Of a stretch of DNA of 64,000 bases, positions 38,203 to 45,300 are shown one piece after another (the stretch's first letter is position 1; every line of letters starts with the position of its first letter). A program made the translations under genes and the position numbers. The notes below the pieces were generated by a model. That model did not search any database. It was not told the origin of the DNA and saw nothing but the letters and a program-made list of their open reading frames with translations. The DNA comes from an uncultured Selenomonas sp. Its GTDB lineage: Bacteria; Bacillota; Negativicutes; Selenomonadales; Selenomonadaceae. Location of the stretch: contig CAJPOT010000002.1 in assembly GCA_905372355.1 (NCBI GenBank), forward strand, positions 1 to 64,000, written 5' to 3'.

Positions 38203-38583
38203 ATGGGCAGCATCAACAAAATTCTCGTGCCGGTCGATGGTTCTGTCAACGGCTGCAAGGCCGTGGATGAGGCGATCGCCTTTGCGGAGAAGTGCAATGC
38301 AAGTCTCGATTTCGTCTATGTGGCGAGCAACATCAACAAGGATATTCCGAGCCATCTCGTCTTCGACCGCATCTGGGAGAAGATCCCCGAGAACATGAAG
38401 GCGACGCGGCATGTCGAGACGGGCAACGTGCCGAAAGCGATCCTGAAGATTGCCGACTCGGAAAAGAGCGACATGATTATCATGGGCAGCCGCGGTCTCG
38501 GTCTCTTCAAGGGCGCTTTGATCGGCAGCGTCAGCCAGAAGGTCGTCGAAGAGTCGAAGGTTCCCGTCATGGTGGTAAAGTAA
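38203..38583 (+). CDS. Universal stress protein, UspA family
   Basis: 126 aa. ILVPVDGSVNGCKAVDEAI at the N-terminus and the ATP-binding loop IIMGSRGLGLFKGALIGSVS near the end are typical. A perfect GGAGGTG lies six bases upstream of ATG 38203. It has its own strong terminator and is the last core gene before the mobile element. Confidence 0.93.
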   Translation: MGSINKILVPVDGSVNGCKAVDEAIAFAEKCNASLDFVYVASNINKDIPSHLVFDRIWEKIPENMKATRHVETGNVPKAILKIADSEKSDMIIMGSRGLGLFKGALIGSVSQKVVEESKVPVMVVK

Positions 38584-38604
38584 ACGGCGGACAATAAGCA
38601 GAAA

Positions 38605-38631
38605 AAGCAGCCTCCGCAAAGGAGGCTGCTT
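38605..38631 (+). terminator. Terminator after uspA
   Basis: Eleven-base stem AAGCAGCCTCC/GGAGGCTGCTT with a GCAAA loop, then TTTTGTCTTGT. Confidence 0.93.
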
Positions 38632-38710
38632 TTGTCTTGTCTGCGATGATGGGTGGAAGTTTTAGAATACTAAGTAGTATAAAAGCAGATTTGCTACACC
38701 GTACGTTTAC

Positions 38711-38735
38711 TTCCGATAATTTATACTTATCGGAA
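38711..38735. repeat. Perfect inverted repeat at left edge, core-site-like
   Basis: TTCCGATAA (38711-38719), a seven-base spacer TTTATAC, then TTATCGGAA (38727-38735): perfect nine-base arms. The layout (inverted arms around a 6-8 base centre) is that of tyrosine-recombinase core sites. The right half with the spacer is repeated with two mismatches at 46060-46075. A weak hairpin terminator is the alternative. Confidence 0.5.
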
Positions 38736-38750
38736 CTTATAATTATTTTG

Positions 38751-38861
38751 TTTATGTTTGTTCATGTTTGTATTTTAGAACCAGCGACGATGCTACGTTA
38801 TCGGTACATTTCTCAATTTCGTTGTTTATGTTTATTTATGGTTATTCATGGTTGTATTTTA
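38751..38861. repeat. Decamer repeats (TTyATGkTTr)
   Basis: Two clusters of ten-base units. The first has TTTATGTTTG and TTCATGTTTG (38751-38770). The second has TTTATGTTTA, TTTATGGTTA and TTCATGGTTG (38825-38854). Each cluster is followed by TATTTTA. The ten-base period equals about one helix turn, so the sites face the same side. They could be binding sites for the integrase or another element protein. Confidence 0.6.
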
Positions 38862-39407
38862 TTCCATGGCGGTAAAATCGTGCGGTGCACAAGCTTGGTA
38901 TGCTTTGTGCACCGCCTCGTGCCAGAACGTCCAGCGAAGCGACGTCTCGCTCTCCGTGTTGAGGAACGTCACGCCGTTCGACGCATGAAAACCGTGCAGG
39001 TTCTTCGCACCTTTGAAGAACACGACGGGCATTCCCGTCTTCTTGCCGAAATCCGCAACGCCCTGTTGTATCTTCGTCAGCTTCTCGGGCGCGACAAGCT
39101 CGACCTCTTTGAAAACCTTGGCGAGAGCTTCTTGGCGGCGGGCGGAGAACTTCTCTTCCTGCATTTCATTTTTCAAACTTCCCTTGCCTTCTGCCTCTTT
39201 TGATGATATAGTAGAAGCAAGAGAAAGATTCCCTCCGGCGGTAGAACTCGCACCGTCGGGATTGGCAGCAGAGCGTGCGAAGTCTTCTGTTGCCGGGGAG
39301 TCTTTTTTGTTTGCGTATTTCTCGAAATTTGTCACAAGCCATGTCCGCTTCTGACCATCAACGTCAAGGCGCACGGTAGCCATGTAATGATCCAGGCTGA
39401 AATACAC
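38859..39407 (-). pseudogene. Polyvalent protein remnant, C-terminal piece (nuclease-like and zincin domains)
   Basis: Open frame of 182 codons, in the same frame as the piece upstream but cut from it by TAA (39411-39413). It opens with SLDHYMATVRLDVDGQKRTW, which resembles the nuclease-like modules of phage large polyvalent proteins. After a Ser/Ala-rich linker comes a region with VVFFKGAKNLHGFHASNGVT and WTFWHEAVH (HExxH, about 38907-38921), a zincin-like metallopeptidase that ends soon after its motif, so it is truncated at the element's left edge. Confidence 0.6.
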
Positions 39408-39410
39408 ACT

Positions 39411-40150
39411 TTACATTTTTCCCGTCGACAGCTTCTTCGTCACATCGCCTTGCAGCGCCTCGGCAATTCGCACGAACTCCTTCTCGCGTTCGGGATTTTC
39501 GAATGTCACTTCGCCGTCCTTCTCCGTCGCGCCATATTCAAGAGCCACCTTTTTGAGTGCAGGGACTTCTTGGAAGAGCGTGTCAAGTGTCGGTACAGGA
39601 TTCCTCTTGCTTTCTTCCGCTTTGTCCCCCTGCTCTTCGGCGATCATGCGTCCCATGACGGCTTCCACATCAGGCGAAGCCTTGCCGCCCGTGCCCTTGA
39701 ACGCCTGATAAATACGTTCTAGGAACTTCTTGAACTTCAAGAAGATACGCTTCAAGACGCTCGTCGGAGCTTTGCCCGTCTCAAGATAACGTTCGAAGCC
39801 ACGTGCGCAACGCTCTTGCTCCCACTCGCGCCTGAGCTTCCTGACCTCGATCACGTCGTCGCGCTTCTTCGCCGCAAGAATCGCCTTCTCACGTTCGGCA
39901 AATTCCTTCTGCTACGGCGTGTCCTCGTACTCCTTCGCCGGTCCTTCCTGCCACGTCGCCCAGTCTCTTACCGTTTCAAGGTCTTCGGCACTTGCCTCGT
40001 CGAGAGATGCGATGTCTTCCAAATCCATGAGGAACATGTGCCCCATCTCGTGCAGGAACGTGGACTCGTCCGCCTGTTCAAGGAGCGATATGACGCGCCT
40101 GCCGCTTGCCTGTGCGTAATCGAACCCTTGCGCATATTGTTCATGCGCTG
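39411..40150 (-). pseudogene. Polyvalent protein remnant, HEMGH metallopeptidase piece with in-frame stop
   Basis: Read in one frame it gives LLEQADESTFLHEMGHMFLM (HExxH codons at 40038-40052), then a TAG at 39912-39914. After this it continues QKEFAEREKAIL and CARGFERYLETGKAPTSVLK, the usual order in large polyvalent proteins of phages and integrative elements. The frame changes relative to the upstream piece near 40120-40150. With a TAG, a TAA and at least one shift, it cannot make the full protein. Confidence 0.65.
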
Positions 40151-40379
40151 GTTGAACTTGTCGAAGCTTGCACCATTGACAATGCCGATCCGCTCCTGTA
40201 GCATAGAAAGCGAAAGAGGTTGAATGTCCGAAAGCGTCGGGCTGTCAGCGGTTTTATCCGTCTGGCTGGGGTGACCTGTAAGCATGGACGCGGCATTGCC
40301 TCTTTTTGTTATGCCCGAATCCATAAGGTCTCTGCTCGTCCCGTTCTTTGCAATCCAACTGTCTATTCCGTTCTCATGA
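40150..40379 (-). pseudogene. Polyvalent protein remnant, piece after the A7 frameshift
   Basis: In the frame one base off from the upstream piece, the protein continues from TAFF as DHENGIDSWIAKNGTSRDLM and on to GITKRGNAASMLTGHPSQTD, closing the nuclease-like domain begun in the neighbouring piece. The break is at a run of seven A on the plus strand (40382-40388); six A would join the two frames. Confidence 0.6.
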
Positions 40380-42059
40380 TCAAAAAAACGCCGTCTTCAA
40401 GAAGATTCGTCCTGTAGGCAGAAACTCATAAGAAACTCCCGTGATGCCGCGCGACGTTTTTATTTTGCATAAAACGGTCTCTCCGCCATAATCCCCCTTC
40501 TCTGTTTTGTCCTGATGAACTCGCAGGAAGTTTTCCATATTCTCTTGAATGACAGAAAAATCCGTGTCTGTTATTTCAGGGTGGCGCTTATGCATGTGGA
40601 GCATGTCGTCTTGTGCAACATCGACAACAGCGCCGCTTGAAGTGGTCATGTGCAGGAACTGCTTGTTGCGACTTCCGCTTCCTTCGACTGGATTGCGCAT
40701 TTGGCGACTGAATGCCGCTAAACTCCTTGCATTGCTCCGTTTCATCGCCGCCTGCCCGAAGCCGTTCGCCCTGCTGTCTGCCTCTTTGCCGTCCGCATCC
40801 AGTCCGAACTTATCCTGCAGATAATCGAGCGCCGTATACGGCGTGCCCGTCGCCTTGCTGTATGCCTTGGCATAGATGTCCGCATGACGGGCGAAGAGCG
40901 TCGCGCCGACCTTCGCTGCACGCACTACAGACTTGTTCTTGCTCTTGGCGAGCTTGTCACGGACGATACGATAGGCCTCTTTCGCCTCCTCGCTCGTGCC
41001 CGTAAGCGCTTCCTGCTCCTGCTTTGTCAAAGGGGCAGACTTCACCTGTACAGATTTTTCCTTGCTTTTCTCCTGCTCCGATGGTATATTAGAAACAGAA
41101 GAAAGAGCATCCTCTCCATCGCGACGAGTACGCATAGGCGTGGTGGCAGTAGCAGCGGTTGAGCCATCACCCTCGCCGTTCGCATTGGATGCTCTTTTTT
41201 GCTTGCTTTCACTCACATCTGATGGTATAGTAGAAGTAACAAGACCGCTTGATTTATCGGATGTAGGGCTACCCCCGCGAGAATCGGCTCCAACATTTCT
41301 TGCCGACGCGGAGACCGCACCAGCGTTGGACTCGGTGGCAGCATCTAAGCCCGGGCTGCTATAAATCAGGCGGTCTTTTTTTGTTTGCTTTGCGAGTGTT
41401 TTATCTCCCTTGGGCATGGCAGACACGACAATATAATAATTCCCGCCACCATCCGCTTGCAGCTCGAAATAGATTAGGGCAACACGATCCATTACTCCCT
41501 TGCGTTTGTTTCCAAGTTTTACAAGAGAATATGTGGGATTTTGGCCTGCTTCTACTGGGGCTCTCATGTAAATCTGATCATAGTTTTCTGCGACATCTGC
41601 AATCAAGTTCTCTATAGAATCGTAGCCAGCATCTTGCGCTTGTTTTTCATGCGCTTTTGCGTGAATCAACCCTTCTGAACGATTGCCGACACGCAGACGA
41701 ATTTCGCCGATTTCCAGCTTTTCACCGCTCTGCTGCATGACGGCATCCGAAATGGTCTTTAACCTCACCGAAATTCCGACTGCCATTCGGCTTGATGATG
41801 AATTCTTTCTCATCTGCCTCTGAAAGAGGCCTACCCGATTCTGTTGTATATCCATCGGCAAGCTCCAAACCGCCTTCATTGGCGGTTTTTTCTTTGGCCT
41901 GTTTTTGGGCAGACTCCACCTGTACTGTTTCATTGTCGGGCGATGCGCTTTAATGCGTGCTCGATCGGCCCGCTTCTCGCCATCTCTGAGGTCGTCGTTC
42001 AGCGCCCTGACATCAGGGAGATCCCTCATGCGCATTGCCTTGCTGTTACAGAAAGTCAA
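40380..42059 (-). pseudogene. Polyvalent protein remnant, large N-proximal piece with two nuclease-like domains
   Basis: Open frame of 559 codons, of which the first ~110 are partly out of frame. In a second frame DEKEFIIKPNGSRNFGEV (41750-41800 region) should join TISDAVMQQSGEKLEIGEIR, so a further shift lies near the GGTTAAAGAC at about 41757. Domain one follows: GLIHAKAHEKQAQDAGYDSI and VALIYFELQADGGGNYYIVV. A low-complexity Ser/Thr/Lys linker comes next, then domain two, DMLHMHKRHPEITDTDF and GVSYEFLPTGRIFLKTAFF. Both resemble barnase/EndoU/colicin-like (PBECR) nuclease modules of phage polyvalent proteins; the assignment is from memory. Confidence 0.6.
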
Positions 42060-42089
42060 GGTTTAATTTTTCTTTTCTAGCAATTATTC

Positions 42090-42117
42090 TTTCCATAATG
42101 GAAAAATACGCTATAAT
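42090..42117 (+). promoter_or_regulatory. Promoter and likely operator of the XRE repressor
   Basis: An inverted repeat TTTCCA-TAA-TGGAAA (42090-42104) lies where the -35 box should be, and TATAAT follows at 42112-42117. This is the usual arrangement for autorepression by a phage-type repressor. Confidence 0.65.
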
Positions 42118-42148
42118 ATACTTGATGATATAGAAAGGCGTGATGATT

Positions 42149-42532
42149 ATGACAACGGGGGATCGCATAAGAAACGCCCGTGAAGATAAGGATATTTTGC
42201 AACAGGAGCTTGCGAACGCCATAAATATGAATGTCAGTGTTTTGAATCGTATTGAAAAAGGTACTCGCTCTATTCGTGATGATGAACTAGTCAGAATTGC
42301 CAGAGCATTACAGGTTTCAACAGACTATCTTTTGGGAACGTCGAGAGAACTGGCGCGGGATAGCGGCTACTACCATGACCCTGAGGTCGTGTCCATCGCC
42401 AACGAGATGAAAGAAAACCCCGACATTCGCGTTCTTTTCGATGCGACGCGGGGTTTGAAAAAAGAATCCATTGAAGAAGTGAGACGCTTCGTCGAGTTTC
42501 AGAAAGCAAGAGAGCGTGGAGACTATGAATGA
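42149..42532 (+). CDS. XRE-family transcriptional repressor (ImmR-like)
   Basis: 127 aa. The N-terminal helix-turn-helix is clear: DRIRNAREDKDILQQELANA, then VLNRIEKGTRSIRDDELVRI. The C-terminal part is charged helix. Starts at GTG 42140, ATG 42143 and ATG 42149 are all in frame; AAAGG at 42134-42138 fits 42149 best. It overlaps the following ImmA-type fragment by eight bases. The pair resembles the ImmR-ImmA switch of integrative elements such as ICEBs1, in which the peptidase cleaves the repressor after DNA damage. Confidence 0.8.
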   Translation: MTTGDRIRNAREDKDILQQELANAINMNVSVLNRIEKGTRSIRDDELVRIARALQVSTDYLLGTSRELARDSGYYHDPEVVSIANEMKENPDIRVLFDATRGLKKESIEEVRRFVEFQKARERGDYE

Positions 42533-42743
42533 CGATGTTCACGTCGTGCTGCTGAATCTGCCCACCGACATGCGGGGCTTCCTCGTCGCAAACGCAGACT
42601 GCAGCAACACGGTTGTTCTCAATGCGCGATACTCATGGGAAAAGAACCGCCTGATGTATCTTCACGAATTACGTCACATTCGATGCAATGATTTCTATGC
42701 GGACGGCGATGCCAACGACATCGAAGCAAAACGGCACGATTGA
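42525..42743 (+). pseudogene. ImmA/IrrE-type metallopeptidase, truncated
   Basis: 72 codons from ATG 42525. MYLHELRHIRCNDFYADG has the HExxH zinc motif and the following region of ImmA/IrrE peptidases, and IEAKRH matches the third ligand region (IExxA normally). It stops soon after, and the N-terminal half is shorter than usual. It may be a very short active form, but truncation is more likely. It is coupled to the XRE repressor. Confidence 0.65.
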
Positions 42744-42791
42744 AATTCAGTATACGACTATTATGAAAGAACTCATGGAAGGCGGCTCACT

Positions 42792-44102
42792 ATGACACTT
42801 CTTTGTTTGATTTCATGGGCGCTTGTGATATTTCTCATCTACCGATTCAGCCAATCTATAAAAGAAAACGATTCATTAAAAGAATATATACATGAACTGC
42901 GCACCGATGCTGAAGGATATGTCCAACGCATCCAGAGAAGTGCTGACGATTATTATGCCAAGCGCTTACATAAAGCCGACACATACTATTGGGGGAAGAT
43001 AAAACAAATCAAAGAAACTATGGATTTGGTTGCAGCAGAAGAACAATTGCTCAAAGAAAAAGAATCCCTAGTAAAAATTTTCCTTGCAACTAAAATAATG
43101 GATTTCCCTCTTGTAGCTACCGTAATTTCAGATTATGAGACAGCCAAAGATAAGCAGTTGGCGGATATGCTAGAGATGAAAAAGCCTCGTGCATCCAAGT
43201 CAGCGGATGAAGTACGCATTATTCGTAAAGAAAAAAGAAGACTCATAGAAGAAAACAAAGCTTACAAATGGGAGTTAAATCAACTCAGAAATTTACTTCC
43301 ATGGCTTATAGATTGGGAAAACACCCCCATTGCGCCCACAACGCAAACACGCAATCAGCAATATACTGATTCGTCTGAAACTGGATACTGGCTCTCTCCA
43401 GATGAATATGCATATCTTACGAATATGGAAAAAAGCCAACTTGCACTTGATCGCTACATGAAACGAAACAAGACAAATGCCGAAATTGGACGCGAGTATG
43501 AAAGGTATATCGGCTACCTTTATGAGATGGAGAACTTTAGGGTTGAATATTATGGCGCGAAAAAGGGTCTGGAAGATTTTGGAAGAGATTTGATCTGCAT
43601 CAAAGATTCCCACATCCATATAGTTCAGTGCAAGTGCTGGTCTGCGCTTAAAGGAAAAGTGATTCACGAGAACCATATCAACCAACTTTACGGTACAACT
43701 ATCGCCTATAAGATTGAAAATATTCTTGGGAAGCGCCTCGAAGAATTAACTGACGAAGATTTCAATCCTTTATCTATGGCATGCATTGATTCCCTCGATG
43801 TACAGCCAGTATTCTTCTCCACAGTGGAGTATTCTCCAGCAGCAAAATCATTTGCTACATGTCTAGGCATCGATTGTCGGATAAGACCTTTTGAGCCGCA
43901 CCCCATGATAAAGTGCAACATCGGGAAAGAGGGGGAAAGAATCTATCATCTGCCCTTCGATCAACAATATGACCGTTGCAGAATTGACATTCGGATCGGC
44001 GAATGCTATGTCGAAACAGTGAAAGGTGCAGAAGAAAAAGGGTTCAGGCGTGCACAACGCTGGACGGGAAATAAGTCTACAATGCCGAAGAGAATTAACT
44101 AG
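42792..44102 (+). CDS. Membrane-anchored Mrr-like restriction endonuclease
   Basis: 436 aa. One membrane helix (about 2-19) is followed by a long coiled coil (about 22-165). A PD-(D/E)xK nuclease domain lies at about 230-310: IGREYERYIGYLYE with E237, EDFGRDLICI with D262/D266, and HIVQCKCW with Q279 and K281. The C-terminal ~90 residues hold KCNIGKEGERIYHLPFDQQY and REGECYV-like segments, a conserved tail of unknown role with three cysteines. The domain type points to DNA cleavage and plausibly phage defence; no methylase is adjacent. Base use is AT-richer than the core genes. Confidence 0.75.
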   Translation: MTLLCLISWALVIFLIYRFSQSIKENDSLKEYIHELRTDAEGYVQRIQRSADDYYAKRLHKADTYYWGKIKQIKETMDLVAAEEQLLKEKESLVKIFLATKIMDFPLVATVISDYETAKDKQLADMLEMKKPRASKSADEVRIIRKEKRRLIEENKAYKWELNQLRNLLPWLIDWENTPIAPTTQTRNQQYTDSSETGYWLSPDEYAYLTNMEKSQLALDRYMKRNKTNAEIGREYERYIGYLYEMENFRVEYYGAKKGLEDFGRDLICIKDSHIHIVQCKCWSALKGKVIHENHINQLYGTTIAYKIENILGKRLEELTDEDFNPLSMACIDSLDVQPVFFSTVEYSPAAKSFATCLGIDCRIRPFEPHPMIKCNIGKEGERIYHLPFDQQYDRCRIDIRIGECYVETVKGAEEKGFRRAQRWTGNKSTMPKRIN

Positions 44103-44149
44103 TCGACATTTGTGCATACGAGTGAGCGAATAGGAAAGGAGTCGACAAC

Positions 44150-44634
44150 ATGAAAAAGATATTCTTGCTGGGCACACTGTTTCTCCCTTGCTGTCCAGCA
44201 CGGCGTTTGCTGAAACTTGGCAATGGGTTGACTCCGACGACAGAATAGGATGGTTTTTTGATACAGATGCAATACACTACGAACTGACGCAATCTGCCTA
44301 TCCAAGTGTAGATACATCTAGAATCACATTTTGGGAGAAAAACGTCTACACACAAATCGCAGCAAATGAATTTGCTAAAGAGACAAACGACTGGCGCTTA
44401 CGCGATTTAGCGTATGTTTTAACATTACAAACAATCTCTTTGCGCCACAAGACACGTACCATCCTGGCATCGTACTATTATCGAGAGAATGGGAGTCTCA
44501 TCTATTCCGACGAAGGGTTCTGTGATACTTTCCGCGTAGTCCCCGAAACTTTCGGCGAAGAAGTCTTCCTCGCCGTTCGCGACTATGCCCGCACGCACCA
44601 TGCCCAGCTTGTCCGCAACGCCTACAGCAACTAA
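44150..44634 (+). pseudogene. Secreted protein with one-base lesion in the signal peptide
   Basis: ATG 44150, with GGAAAGGAG upstream, reads MKKIFLLGTLFLP and then leaves frame. One base later in register, LLSSTAFAETWQWVDSDDRI continues as an open frame to 44634. A single missing base near CTCCCTTGC (44183-44190) therefore separates a good start and signal core from the AFA cleavage site. The mature part (about 140 aa) includes ITFWEKNVYTQIAANEFAK, and I do not recognise its family. Translation from TTG 44188 or 44191 would leave no signal peptide. Confidence 0.7.
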
Positions 44635-44636
44635 AA

Positions 44637-44683
44637 GTCACCGATTTCGGTGACATTAACCGCCTCGATCCAACACGGTTAAT
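44637..44683 (+). other. Two adjacent perfect hairpins
   Basis: GTCACCGA/TCGGTGAC with a two-base loop (44637-44654), directly followed by ATTAACCG/CGGTTAAT with a 13-base loop (44655-44683). A third, imperfect pairing (AATCCC/GGGTTT) follows to about 44702. No T run follows either perfect stem. They lie just upstream of the antitoxin RNA promoter. Confidence 0.6.
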
Positions 44684-44707
44684 CCCCTCGAATCCGACGG
44701 GTTTAGC

Positions 44708-44737
44708 TTGCATATAGACAACCGAATATGCTATACT
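44708..44737 (+). promoter_or_regulatory. Promoter of the antitoxin RNA
   Basis: TTGCAT (44708-44713), 18 bases, TATACT (44732-44737) with an extended TGC just before it. The same TATGCTATACT string serves the toxin on the other strand. Confidence 0.8.
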
Positions 44738-44747
44738 AAGGGTGGCT

Positions 44748-44779
44748 GGAATGTGGTGGTGATACCATTCCGACATGCA
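44748..44779. repeat. Direct repeat copy 1 (in antitoxin RNA)
   Basis: GGAATGTGGTGGTGATA, then CCATTC, three variable bases and CATGCA. Copy 2 at 44926-44961 has the same blocks with a four-base TTTT insertion after the first. Confidence 0.9.
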
Positions 44780-44814
44780 AAAAGCCCTCCAAGATAGCGA
44801 CTTGGAGGGCTTTT
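44780..44814. terminator. Bidirectional terminator shared by toxin and antitoxin
   Basis: Perfect 14-base stem AAAAGCCCTCCAAG/CTTGGAGGGCTTTT with a seven-base loop. It ends the antitoxin RNA on the plus strand and the toxin mRNA on the minus strand. Confidence 0.9.
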
Positions 44815-44860
44815 CTATTCCCATACTGCGAGCAGGGCTTAGCGCTCAGGCTTGTTGCCT

Positions 44861-44950
44861 TCACAATCTCTCGTCAAACCATTTGCACAGATAGTAGCTG
44901 ACTATCTCTGCCGCGACGGAGATAAGGAATGTGGTGGTGATATTTTCCAT
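44861..44950 (-). CDS. Small hydrophobic toxin of a type I toxin-antitoxin module (Fst-like)
   Basis: 29 codons. It starts MENITTT, has one hydrophobic helix (FLISVAAEIVSYYLC) and ends in the charged KWFDERL. A polar head, a single helix and a W-containing charged tail are features of Fst/Ldr-type membrane toxins. AAAGGGGGTG lies nine bases before the ATG and can pair with CCTCCCC upstream in the leader, which would hide the ribosome site as in Fst mRNA. A competing frame over the same start region (ATG 44959, 18 codons) is polar and lacks that profile. Confidence 0.75.
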   Translation of the reverse strand: MENITTTFLISVAAEIVSYYLCKWFDERL

Positions 44951-44961
44951 TCGTCCATGCA
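44926..44961. repeat. Direct repeat copy 2 (toxin start region)
   Basis: The same 17-base block GGAATGTGGTGGTGATA, then TTTT, CCATTC, GTC and CATGCA. It covers the toxin start codon and first codons on the minus strand, which is the region the antitoxin RNA would mask. Confidence 0.9.
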
Positions 44962-45001
44962 CCCCCTTTCCATTGCCATGTCTAGGGGAGGCAACGCATC
45001 A

Positions 45002-45010
45002 AGTATAGCA
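45002..45010 (-). promoter_or_regulatory. Extended -10 promoter of the toxin mRNA
   Basis: On the minus strand TGCTATACT, identical to the extended -10 of the antitoxin. The predicted start is near 44994, giving a leader of about 44 nt before the ATG. The -35 region is weak. Confidence 0.7.
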
Positions 45011-45111
45011 TACTTCATCGCAAAGAAGAAGCCTATGGATAGACGTAAAAGGCAACGGAAAATAAAGGCATCCGACAATCCAATCCCCCTTATCATATCA
45101 CGGTATTGCCG

Positions 45112-45191
45112 CTTTACTTTTCACTCGATTTATGGCACTTTACTTGACTTTATTTGTCAAGTAAAAGCGTAAATTTTCGCGAAAAGTAAAG
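45112..45191. repeat. CTTTACTT repeats and palindromes before the integrase gene
   Basis: CTTTACTT at 45112-45119 and 45138-45145; in reverse AAGTAAAAG at 45159-45167 (one base longer) and AAGTAAAG at 45184-45191. The middle two form a perfect ten-base stem TTTACTTGAC/GTCAAGTAAA around TTTATTT (45139-45165). A 12-base palindrome TTTTCGCGAAAA lies at 45174-45185. These could be integrase arm sites or an operator; the integrase gene starts 110 bases further on. Confidence 0.6.
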
Positions 45192-45300
45192 TAACAGTTG
45201 AAATGTTCGACCATTCCATGCACGATATGATCTGCCGACAAATAGAAGCCGCTCATCATACGAGCACAACATCGAATGACAGAAAGGAAAGAAATATCCA

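Larger units (their letters stand above)
44744..44815 (+). ncRNA. Antisense antitoxin RNA of an Fst/par-like type I module
   Basis: A predicted transcript of about 72 nt from the promoter at 44708-44737 to the bidirectional terminator. Its 5' part (44748-44779) repeats the plus-strand sequence at 44926-44961, so it is complementary to the start region of the toxin mRNA made from the minus strand. Its 3' end is complementary to the toxin mRNA terminator. This two-point pairing is the design of RNA II of the pAD1 par locus. No protein can be read from it. Confidence 0.75.

Noticed and set aside
38751..38861. CRISPR array
   Set aside because: Units are ten bases, adjacent and without spacers; no cas genes are present.
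44902..45096. 64-codon minus-strand frame over the toxin leader
   Set aside because: It crosses the predicted toxin promoter and is out of frame with the hydrophobic peptide; its later ATG (44959) gives only a polar 18-codon tail.
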